The translations under genes were made by a program, and so were the position numbers. DNA of 24,667 bases from JBOGFC01 sp050742155 (GTDB lineage Bacteria > Actinomycetota > Acidimicrobiia > Spongiisociales > JALYHC01): positions 1 to 24,667 of the forward strand of contig JBOGFC010000216.1 in the NCBI GenBank assembly GCA_050742155.1, given 5' to 3'. Below, piece by piece: positions 1-6,458 of this stretch; positions within the stretch are counted from its first letter, which is position 1, and the number at the start of each line of letters is the position of its first letter. Under the pieces are notes generated by a model. It was not told where the DNA came from. It ran no database searches and worked only from the letters and a program-made list of their open reading frames with translations.

Positions 1-533
1 ACCCGTCGGGGATGACGCCCCTCCTCCAGCGCGAAGGACTTGGTGTCCACCCCGTTGGGGACCAATCGAGGCTCGAGGCCCCAGCTCCTGGGGGCCTGGG
101 CCGCCACCTCGCTCACCGCGGTGGCCACCGCCACCCGTCCGGCCAGCGAACCGGCCGCCCGGTAGGCCAGCCAGGCCGCCCGTCCGAGCGGGGCGTGGAA
201 GGTGGCCACTTTCGGCGGCGTGCCACCGGCCAGGGCGGCCAGCGACACCACCGGCACCAGCGGCTCATGGATATGAACCACATCGGCTTGGGCGGCCTCC
301 CGCAGGACCCGACGGGCCGCCCGCGGGTCGAGAGAGATGGGGGCAACCGAACGATTGAAGGGAATGCCGACCGTGCCCCCCACCAGGATGGCTTTCTCGG
401 GTCCCTCCCGGCCGGGGGCGACCACCCACGCCTGATGGCCGGTCGAGGTGAGTCGCCGCGCCAGCTCCACCGCCTGGTTCTGCACCCCACCGGGACGGTC
501 CAACCCGTAAGGGCAGACCACGGCGATTCTCAC
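1..533 (-). CDS. pimA: PimA-like phosphatidylinositol mannosyltransferase (GT4), 3' end outside window
   Basis: The N-terminal ~177 codons of a GT-B fold glycosyltransferase are visible. The protein opens with VRIAVVCPYGLDRPGGVQNQ, the nucleotide-sugar transferase N-domain with the GGVQ loop typical of PimA, followed by VVHIHEPL and VATFHAPLG. PimA transfers mannose from GDP-mannose to phosphatidylinositol at the inner face of the membrane, the first step of PIM synthesis. The GTG start (533) overlaps the TGA of the upstream acyltransferase by four bases (GTGA), which fixes the start and suggests translational coupling. The pgsA-acyltransferase-GT order is that of the mycobacterial PIM cluster and supports the call. 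The C-terminal sugar-donor domain lies beyond base 1, so donor specificity cannot be judged. Confidence 0.85.
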   Translation of the reverse strand, partial: MRIAVVCPYGLDRPGGVQNQAVELARRLTSTGHQAWVVAPGREGPEKAILVGGTVGIPFNRSVAPISLDPRAARRVLREAAQADVVHIHEPLVPVVSLAALAGGTPPKVATFHAPLGRAAWLAYRAAGSLAGRVAVATAVSEVAAQAPRSWGLEPRLVPNGVDTKSFALEEGRHPRR

Positions 534-1414
534 CGCGGCTCCCGGTCGGAGGGCCAGTTGGGCTGGACCAGATGCCACTGGGTGGGGGCGGCGCGTATCA
601 GGCTCTCCAGGGCGCCGGCCACGGCCTGCATGCCGGCCTGGGCCCGCTCCTCCTTGAGCCCCGAATCGGACATGGTCAGGGGCGGGCGCACCACCAGGTG
701 GTGGCCCCTGCCCGGGCGGAAGTAGACCGCCACCGGGAGGACCGCCGCCCCGGTCCGCTCGGCCAGGGTGGCCGGGCCGGCCGGAAGGGTGGTCTCCTCG
801 CCGAAGAATCGGACCCGCACTCCTCCGCCAGCGATGTCGCGGTCCGCCAGGAGGGCCACGGCCCCGCCGGTCCGCAGCAGCCCGACCAGCGTCCGGGCCG
901 TCTCGCCCCGGCCCCGGGTGAGAACCACGTGCATCCCCAGCCCCTCCCTCAGTCCGACGAACCACTCGGTGATACGTCGATTGCCAAGCGCTTCCGCCAC
1001 CGCGCTCAGCTCCAGGCCCTCTTCGGCGGCCACCGTGGCGGCTACTTCCCAGTTCCCCACGTGGGGCAGGGCCAGGATCATTCCCTTGCCCCCATCCCGG
1101 GCAGCCCGGACGTGCTCGATGCCCTCCACGGTCAGGTGCCGGCGGATCTCCTCCACCCGCCGGGGACGGACCCAGAACACCTCCGCCCAGTAGCGGCCGT
1201 AGTTGGCGAACAGTCGGCGGGCGGCGGACCGGGCGCCCTCCCTCGCCCCCAGCACCCGGGACATATGACGCTCGGCGAGGCGTCGTCGCTCGTCGGCCCA
1301 GAGGAAGGCCAGGCGGCCCATCGCCGCGCCGAGGCGGGGAGCCAATCCGCCCGGCAGGACCCCCACCAGGGCCGACGCCGCCCGGTAGGCCAGGTAGCCG
1401 GGGAGATCGCTCAC
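530..1414 (-). CDS. LpxL/HtrB-family acyltransferase, probable PIM acyltransferase (PatA-like)
   Basis: This 294-aa protein belongs to the lysophospholipid acyltransferase family. The catalytic H-x4-E box is visible as PHVGNWEVA near residue 120; other family-like segments are FANYGRYWAEVFW and LLADRDIAGGGVRVRFFGE. Known members in this gene position add a fatty acyl chain to the mannose of phosphatidylinositol mono/dimannoside at the cytoplasmic face of the membrane. The start is taken as the GTG at 1414 because it overlaps the TGA of pgsA (GTGA); an open frame continues upstream to 1693 but is antisense-like low-complexity sequence lying over pgsA. It is co-transcribed with pgsA and the PimA-like gene by overlap. 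Assignment as PIM acyltransferase rests on context. Confidence 0.85.
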   Translation of the reverse strand: MSDLPGYLAYRAASALVGVLPGGLAPRLGAAMGRLAFLWADERRRLAERHMSRVLGAREGARSAARRLFANYGRYWAEVFWVRPRRVEEIRRHLTVEGIEHVRAARDGGKGMILALPHVGNWEVAATVAAEEGLELSAVAEALGNRRITEWFVGLREGLGMHVVLTRGRGETARTLVGLLRTGGAVALLADRDIAGGGVRVRFFGEETTLPAGPATLAERTGAAVLPVAVYFRPGRGHHLVVRPPLTMSDSGLKEERAQAGMQAVAGALESLIRAAPTQWHLVQPNWPSDREPR

Positions 1415-1983
1415 ACCGGCAGCCGGCGCCAGATGATCCGGAACCGCTGCCCGGCGGTGAGGATGGTGAGGAGCGCCATCGCCCAGAGCATCGGGCCCAC
1501 CAGACCGGTCGCCAGGCCCAGCACGTAGAGCACCACCCGCTCGGTGCGGCCCATCCATCCTCCCCGACCCTCCACCCCGGCCGACTCGGCCTTGGAGCGA
1601 AGGTAGGAGATCAGGAAGGAGGCTCCCAGGGCCACCGTGCACAGTGCCACCGCCCAGGGCTGTCCGGCCAGGTGATAGGCGAGCCCGACCCACATGGCCG
1701 TCTCACCCAGGCGGTCGGAGGCCGAGTCCAGCAGGCCTCCCCGTGGATTCATGGTCCCGGTGGCCCGGGCCACTGCCCCGTCCAGCAGGTCGAGGGTGGC
1801 TCCGGCCAGGATGACCAGGCTGCCCCAGAGCAGCCGCCCGCCCGCCACCACGATCGCCCCACCCACGGTCACGGCCAGGCCGCTGACCGTCAGCACGGTG
1901 GGGCTCACCCCCAGCCTGCCGAGGCCTCGCCCGACCGGGTCGAGGATGCCCGCCACCCTGCCCCGAACCAAGAGATCGAGCAT
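1411..1983 (-). CDS. pgsA: CDP-alcohol phosphatidyltransferase, probable phosphatidylinositol-phosphate synthase
   Basis: A 190-aa integral membrane enzyme. The full CDP-alcohol phosphatidyltransferase signature D-x2-DG-x2-AR-x8-G-x3-D-x3-D is present, from DLLDGAVAR to GGLLDSASD at about residues 67-92. It would condense CDP-diacylglycerol with an inositol phosphate to make the phosphatidylinositol phosphate that feeds PIM synthesis; glycerol phosphate as acceptor cannot be excluded from sequence, but the adjacent acyltransferase and PimA-like genes favour the inositol route. The ATG at 1983 gives MLDLLVRGRVAGILDP, a normal family start; an in-frame extension to 2103 crosses the promoter region and is rejected. 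No Shine-Dalgarno is seen; a TACGTT -10 box ten bases upstream implies a nearly leaderless mRNA. Confidence 0.88.
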   Translation of the reverse strand: MLDLLVRGRVAGILDPVGRGLGRLGVSPTVLTVSGLAVTVGGAIVVAGGRLLWGSLVILAGATLDLLDGAVARATGTMNPRGGLLDSASDRLGETAMWVGLAYHLAGQPWAVALCTVALGASFLISYLRSKAESAGVEGRGGWMGRTERVVLYVLGLATGLVGPMLWAMALLTILTAGQRFRIIWRRLPV

Positions 1984-1997
1984 TGCGCGGCGCAACG

Positions 1998-2013
1998 TAC
2001 CACAGACGTGGTA
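1998..2013. promoter_or_regulatory. Perfect inverted repeat in the pgsA / EF-G2 divergent promoter region
   Basis: TACCAC-AGAC-GTGGTA is a perfect 6-bp inverted repeat with a 4-bp spacer between the divergent pgsA and EF-G2 genes. On the minus strand its end overlaps TACGTT (TAnnnT), a likely -10 for pgsA. It could be an operator, but no cognate regulator is identified. Confidence 0.4.
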
Positions 2014-2039
2014 GCCCGAGGGGGGTGGGAGCGGCCCAC

Positions 2040-2071
2040 TAGAATCGCTGGCAAGCCGCCCGTGAAGGAGG
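2040..2071 (+). promoter_or_regulatory. Probable -10 box and ribosome binding site of the EF-G2 gene
   Basis: TAGAAT (2040-2045) fits the actinobacterial TAnnnT -10 box, and GAAGGAGG (2064-2071) is a strong Shine-Dalgarno nine bases before the GTG at 2081. No convincing -35 is visible. Confidence 0.5.
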
Positions 2072-2080
2072 TCGTCCGGC

Positions 2081-4132
2081 GTGGTCCCCGAGAAGATTCG
2101 CAACGTCGTGCTGGTCGGTCACGGGGGGAGCGGCAAGACCTCCTTGGCCGAAGGACTGCTCAACGTGGCCGGGGTCACCACCCGCCTCGGTCGGGTAGAG
2201 GACGGGAACACCGTCACCGACTTCGATCCCGAAGAGGTGGACCGGCAGATCTCCCTCGGCCTGGCGGTGGCTCCCTTCGAGTGGCGGGAACACAAGATCA
2301 ACCTGATCGACACGCCCGGTTACGCCGACTTCATCGGCGAGGTACGGGCCGCCCTACGAGCGGCCGACCTCGCCCTCTTCGTGGTCTCGGCGGTGGACGG
2401 AGTCGAGGTGCAGACCGAGCTCATCTGGCGGATGGCCGAGGAGGAGGGCCTGGCCCGGGCGGTGTTCATCTCCAAGCTGGACCGGGACCGCGCCTCCTAC
2501 TCGCGTGTGCTGGAACAGCTGCGAAGCCTGTTCGGCATCGGCATCGCCCCCCTGCAGGTCCCGGTGGGGTCCGAGGCCGACCTGCGGGGGGTGGTGGGCA
2601 TCGCTGCCAACGAGGCGTTCCTCTACCAGCCCGGCGAGCTGCGGGGAACCGCGGCGGCGGTGCCCGACGAGCTCAAGGACCAGATCGAGGAGGTCCGCAC
2701 CGCCTTGGTGGAGGCGGCGGTGGAGACCGACGACGAGCTCCTCGAGCGCTACCTCGAGGGACAAGAGCCCACCACCGACGAGCTGATCGGCGCCTTGCGA
2801 ACCGGCGTGGCGGCCGGGGCGACCATCCCCGTGCTGTGTGGCGCGGCCACCAAGGGGGTGGGGCTCGACCGGCTGGCCGACTTCATGGTCGACTTCGCTC
2901 CGGCTCCCACGCAGCGAGCCACTCCCCCGCTGGACGAGGGGGATGGCTTGGTGGCCGATCCCGGCGGCCCGACAGCGGCCTACGTCTTCAAGACCCTGTC
3001 CGACCCTTACGTGGGGCGTATCTCTCTCTTCCGGATGTTCTCCGGGACCGTCCGCACCGACCAGGAGCTGGAGAACCCCGCCCGGGGCATCACCGGGCGG
3101 CTCCACAACCTGTTCGCCATGCGCGGCAAGGAGACTCTCCACGTCGATGAGGTCCCGGCTGGGGACATCGCCGCCGTGGCCAAGCTGGAGACCACGCTCT
3201 CGGGGGACACCCTGCGCTCCCCGGGCACCTCGACCGTCATCCGGCGGGTCCACATGCCCCCACCGGTGATGAGCCTGGCGGTCAGCCCCAAGACCACTGC
3301 AGACGAAGAGAAGCTCTCCACTGCCTTGCAGCGGCAGGCCGACGAGGATCCCTCCCTGGTGGTGGAGCGACGCACCGACACGCACGAGACCGTCATCTCG
3401 GGAATGGGCGACACCCATCTCGATGTGACCGTCACCCGCTTGGCGCGCAAGTTCGGGGTGGAGGTGGACACCTCGACTCCGGTCGTCCCCTATCGGGAGA
3501 CCATCACCGCCACGGCGGAGGGGGAGGGCAAGCACAAGAAACAGACCGGAGGTCGGGGACAGTTCGGGGTGGCCTTCGTCCGCTTCGAGCCGTTGCCCCA
3601 CGGAAGTGGGTACGAGTTCGTCGACAAGGTCGTGGGAGGGGCCATCCCCCGTCAGTACATCCCCGCCGTCAACAAAGGCATCCAGGAGGCACTGGAGCGC
3701 GGGATCACTGCCGGCTTTCCCGTGGTCGACATCCGGGCCACCGTCTTCGACGGCAAGTACCACTCGGTGGACTCCGACGAGCTCTCCTTCAAGATGGCCG
3801 GCATCATGGCGCTGCGGGCGGCCGGCCAGGACCTGCGGCCGGTGCTGCTGGAGCCGGTCATGAAGGCCACCATCCGGGTTCCCGAGGACTTCATGGGGGA
3901 CGTCATCGGCGACCTGAACGCCAAGCGAGGGCGGGTCCTGGGGATGGATGCCGATGGAGACCTGCGGGTGGTGACCGCCGAGGTACCGATGGCCGAGATG
4001 CAGCGCTATGCCATCGATCTGCGTTCCATGACGGGCGGGCGGGGCTCCTTCCAGATGGAGTTCGACCATTACGCCGAGGTTCCTCCGCATGAGGCGCAGA
4101 AGGTGATCGCCGCCGCCCAGAAAGAGGAATGA
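2081..4132 (+). CDS. fusA2: Elongation factor G-like protein (EF-G2)
   Basis: A 683-aa translational GTPase with the five-domain EF-G layout. The G1 loop is GHGGSGKTSL (residues 13-22) rather than the AHxDxGKTT of canonical EF-G; DTPGYADF (about 77-84) is G3, and the NKxD motif reads SKLD (about 131). Domain IV (from about 465) carries KHKKQTGGRGQFG. The altered G1 is characteristic of actinobacterial EF-G2 paralogues, which are distinct from the housekeeping EF-G of the str operon. I recall mycobacterial FusA2 being reported as lacking ribosome-dependent GTPase activity, so it should not be assumed to be the translocase. The GTG start is set by a strong GGAGG. Citrate synthase follows after four bases, with its ribosome binding site inside this gene's last codons. 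Confidence 0.9.
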   Translation: MVPEKIRNVVLVGHGGSGKTSLAEGLLNVAGVTTRLGRVEDGNTVTDFDPEEVDRQISLGLAVAPFEWREHKINLIDTPGYADFIGEVRAALRAADLALFVVSAVDGVEVQTELIWRMAEEEGLARAVFISKLDRDRASYSRVLEQLRSLFGIGIAPLQVPVGSEADLRGVVGIAANEAFLYQPGELRGTAAAVPDELKDQIEEVRTALVEAAVETDDELLERYLEGQEPTTDELIGALRTGVAAGATIPVLCGAATKGVGLDRLADFMVDFAPAPTQRATPPLDEGDGLVADPGGPTAAYVFKTLSDPYVGRISLFRMFSGTVRTDQELENPARGITGRLHNLFAMRGKETLHVDEVPAGDIAAVAKLETTLSGDTLRSPGTSTVIRRVHMPPPVMSLAVSPKTTADEEKLSTALQRQADEDPSLVVERRTDTHETVISGMGDTHLDVTVTRLARKFGVEVDTSTPVVPYRETITATAEGEGKHKKQTGGRGQFGVAFVRFEPLPHGSGYEFVDKVVGGAIPRQYIPAVNKGIQEALERGITAGFPVVDIRATVFDGKYHSVDSDELSFKMAGIMALRAAGQDLRPVLLEPVMKATIRVPEDFMGDVIGDLNAKRGRVLGMDADGDLRVVTAEVPMAEMQRYAIDLRSMTGGRGSFQMEFDHYAEVPPHEAQKVIAAAQKEE

Positions 4133-4136
4133 TCGG

Positions 4137-5426
4137 ATGGCCAAGGATCGGGTAGTGCTCCGCTACGACGGTAACGAGGTCGAGCTTCCCCGGGTCAGAG
4201 GGACGGTGGGGGAGGTGGCCCTCGACATCGGCGGCCTGCGGCGGGAGACCCAGCTGATCACCATCGACAACGGCTTCATGAACACGGCGGCCTGCGAGAG
4301 CGCCATCACCTACGTTGACGGCGAACAGGGGGTTCTGCTCTACCGGGGCTATCCGATCGAGGAGCTGGCCCGGGAATCGACCTTCCTGGAGGTGGCCTAC
4401 TTGCTCCTCTACGGCGAGCTTCCCAGCCGCGGGCAGCTGGACGACCTGGCCGAACGGATCACCCACCACACCCTCTTGGTAGAGGACATGAAGCGGCTGT
4501 TCGATGCCTTCCCCAAGGACGCCCATCCGATGGCCATCCTCTCCTCGGCCACCCGGGCCCTCTCCTCCTTCTACACCGACTTCCTCAACCCCAACGACCC
4601 GGAGGCGGTGGAAGAGAGCGCCCTGCGGCTGATCGCCAAGCTGCCCACCATCGCCGCCTTCGCCCACAAGAAATCCCTCGGGCAGCCCTATGTCTATCCC
4701 CGCAACGACCTCTACTACACCGACAACTTCCTGCACATGATGTTCGCAGTGCCTTCCGAGCCGTACGAGATCGACCCGCTCGTGGCGAGGACGCTCGACG
4801 TACTGCTCGTGTTGCATGCCGACCACGAGCAGAACCTCTCCACCTCGACGGTGCGGATGGTGGGGTCGGGTGGCGCCGACCTGTTCGCCTCCATCGCCGC
4901 CGGCATCGACGGGCTCTCCGGCCCGGGCCACGGCGGGGCCAACCAGGCGGTGGTGGAGATGCTGGAGCGGATCCACAAGGACGGCGGCAACCACCAGAAG
5001 TACCTCGACAAGGCCAAGGACCGGAGGGACCGGTTCCGCCTGAGCGGGTTCGGGCACCGGGTCTACAAGAACTTCGACCCCCGCGCCGAGATCATCAAGG
5101 AGCTGGCCGACCAGGTGATCGACAAGCTGGGCCGTTCAGATGCCCTCCTGGAGATCGCTCGCGAGCTGGAGCGGGCCGCCCTGGCCGACGACTACTTCGT
5201 GGAACGGCGTCTCTATCCCAACGTCGACTTCTACTCCGGGATCATCTATCGAGCCATCGGCTTCCCGATCCGCAGCTTCCCGGTGCTCTTCGCCATCGGC
5301 AGGCTGCCCGGATGGATCGCCCAATGGCGGGAGATGAAGGCCGACCCCTCCACCAAGATCGGCCGCCCCCGCCAGCTCTACACCGGCCCCAAGCGCCGCG
5401 ACTACGTCCCTTTGGGGGAGCGGTAG
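4137..5426 (+). CDS. gltA: Citrate synthase (type II, hexameric type)
   Basis: A 429-aa citrate synthase, close in length to the E. coli enzyme. It condenses acetyl-CoA with oxaloacetate in the TCA cycle. The catalytic residues are all visible and fall at practically the E. coli positions: His in GHGGAN (about 264), His in FGHRVYKNFDPRA (about 305) and Asp in NVDFYSG (about 362). The conserved HADHEQNLSTSTVRM segment is also present. The N-terminal beta-rich extension typical of type II enzymes is seen. The ATG is preceded by AAGAGGA within the last codons of the EF-G2 gene, so the two are probably co-transcribed. The TAG is followed almost at once by a palindromic repeat that may also act as a transcription stop. 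Confidence 0.96.
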   Translation: MAKDRVVLRYDGNEVELPRVRGTVGEVALDIGGLRRETQLITIDNGFMNTAACESAITYVDGEQGVLLYRGYPIEELARESTFLEVAYLLLYGELPSRGQLDDLAERITHHTLLVEDMKRLFDAFPKDAHPMAILSSATRALSSFYTDFLNPNDPEAVEESALRLIAKLPTIAAFAHKKSLGQPYVYPRNDLYYTDNFLHMMFAVPSEPYEIDPLVARTLDVLLVLHADHEQNLSTSTVRMVGSGGADLFASIAAGIDGLSGPGHGGANQAVVEMLERIHKDGGNHQKYLDKAKDRRDRFRLSGFGHRVYKNFDPRAEIIKELADQVIDKLGRSDALLEIARELERAALADDYFVERRLYPNVDFYSGIIYRAIGFPIRSFPVLFAIGRLPGWIAQWREMKADPSTKIGRPRQLYTGPKRRDYVPLGER

Positions 5427-5430
5427 GGCC

Positions 5431-5940
5431 TCATCCTCCCTCCCCCTTTGGGGGAGGGTTGGGGAGGGGGTCTCCCGGCCGGGCGACCTCCTCCACGTAA
5501 CTCTCCAGCACCCTGCCCTCCAAGGCGTCCACCCTCACCAGCCCCCGCCGGGAGGGAGGATCGTCGGCCGAGAAGACCAGCACGTTCCACACCGGCCGGG
5601 ACCGCAAGCCGATGAAGCCGAGGGTGGCCGAGGCGTGGCCGACCGGGAACCCCACCCGGCGGTTGGCCACTTCGAGAGCGGTCCGCTCCCGGATGCCCAA
5701 CTCCCAAGCGGTTAGGAAGTGATACAAGCCGACCAGCGCCAGGCCCGCGGCCACCCAGAGCATGCCGGGGGGGAGTCCGGCGGCAGCCGAGCCGGCCGCG
5801 CTTGCCCCCCCGGCCAGAAAGACCCAGCCACTGATCCGGCGCCGCCGGGGAGAGGGGATCCGGTACGGCCCCCGGACCGAGGAATCCAGATCTTCGGGAA
5901 CTCCCTCGGCGTCGGCGATCTCCCGGGGGATCTCTCTCAT
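5431..5940 (-). CDS. Unrecognised membrane protein with repeat-derived C-terminus
   Basis: I do not recognise this 169-aa protein. It has a charged N-terminus, then two probable membrane segments around residues 37-85 (starting GWVFLAGGASAAG and ending GLYHFLTAWEL), then a soluble C-terminal half containing VGFPVGHASATLGF and RPVWNVLVFSADDPP. The last ~13 residues come from a palindromic repeat rather than from a conserved domain. The ATG at 5940 overlaps the TGA of the HIT gene (ATGA), so it is the fourth gene of the mshD-thrS-HIT operon. An upstream frame extension to 6216 is antisense-like and rejected. The arrangement suggests a membrane role linked to the HIT or PIM genes, but nothing in the sequence states a function. 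Confidence 0.75.
   Translation of the reverse strand: MREIPREIADAEGVPEDLDSSVRGPYRIPSPRRRRISGWVFLAGGASAAGSAAAGLPPGMLWVAAGLALVGLYHFLTAWELGIRERTALEVANRRVGFPVGHASATLGFIGLRSRPVWNVLVFSADDPPSRRGLVRVDALEGRVLESYVEEVARPGDPLPNPPPKGEGG
5434..5475 (-). repeat. Palindromic repeat, copy 1 (REP-like), read into the end of the 169-aa gene
   Basis: CCCTCCCCC-TTT-GGGGGAGGG (5438-5458) is a perfect 9-bp hairpin followed on the plus strand by GTTGGGGAGGGGG. The same unit occurs inverted at about 5951-5986. On the minus strand this copy encodes the last residues DPLPNPPPKGEGG of the 169-aa protein. It lies between convergent genes and could also terminate gltA transcription, although there is no T tract. Confidence 0.75.
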
Positions 5941-6458
5941 GGCGGCCCGCCCCCTCCCCGACCCTCCCCCGGTGGGGGAGGGAGCAATGCCTTGCGCAGC
6001 TTGGCCCAGGTGTCGGGGAGGGCTTCCGGCATCACCCGCACCGAGGCCAGGGAGGTCATGAAGTTGGTGTCCCCCTCCCAACGCGGCACCACATGGAGGT
6101 GGAAGTGATCGGGCACCCCGGCTCCGGCCACCCGGCCCAGGTTGGCTCCCAGGTTGAATCCTTGTGGGCGGAGCGCCTCGCCACAGGCCCGCTGCCCTCG
6201 TACCGCCAGCCGCCACAGCTCGGAGCGCTCGTCCTCGGTGAGGTCGCCCAGCTCGGCCACATGACGGTAAGGAGCGGCCACGAAATGACCGGTCGTGTAG
6301 GGGAAGAGATTGAGGACCGAGAACCCTCGCTCGCCCCGCTCCAGGATGAAGGTCTCCTCATCGGGCCCCAGCTGGGGAAGGCGGCAGAACAGGCACTCCT
6401 CCGGGTCGTGCTCGCCGCTCACATAGGCGGCCCGCCACCCGGCCCAGAGGGCCTCCAT
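5937..6458 (-). CDS. HIT-family nucleotide hydrolase/phosphorylase
   Basis: A 173-aa histidine-triad protein. The catalytic HxHxH loop is visible as HFHLHVVPRW (about residue 118), with the family segments CLFCRL near residue 24 (a probable zinc Cys pair), LNLFPYTTGHFVAAPYRHV and FNLGANLGRVAGAG. Homologues in the same gene position (between thrS and pgsA) in mycobacteria act on diadenosine tetraphosphate-type substrates; that activity is inferred here. The ATG overlaps the TGA of thrS by one base (TGATG). The C-terminal ~16 residues are Gly/Pro-rich and derive from a palindromic repeat, so the natural end is probably around residue 157. Confidence 0.9.
   Translation of the reverse strand: MEALWAGWRAAYVSGEHDPEECLFCRLPQLGPDEETFILERGERGFSVLNLFPYTTGHFVAAPYRHVAELGDLTEDERSELWRLAVRGQRACGEALRPQGFNLGANLGRVAGAGVPDHFHLHVVPRWEGDTNFMTSLASVRVMPEALPDTWAKLRKALLPPPPGEGRGGGGPP
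5951..5986 (+). repeat. Palindromic repeat, copy 2, inverted relative to copy 1
   Basis: CCCTCCCCC-GGT-GGGGGAGGG (5962-5982), preceded by CCCCTCCCCGA, is the same element as at 5434-5475 in opposite orientation. It is read into the C-terminus of the HIT protein as LPPPPGEGRGGGG. The two copies flank the 169-aa gene. Confidence 0.75.

Noticed and set aside
1415..1693. N-terminal extension of the PIM acyltransferase frame (387 aa in total)
   Set aside because: The extension lies over pgsA in another frame, is low-complexity Gly/Arg/Pro, and the GTGA overlap at 1411-1414 gives a natural start.
2354..4144. 596-aa minus-strand open frame opposite the EF-G2 gene
   Set aside because: It is a GC-rich antisense shadow: His/Gly/Asp-rich, no domain, and the EF-G2 reading is unmistakable. 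The same holds for long frames opposite gltA, thrS, the transporter genes and ubiD.
5438..5458. Intrinsic terminator of gltA
   Set aside because: The hairpin is strong but has no T tract and is one of two copies of a repeat, so it is listed as a repeat; a termination side effect remains possible.
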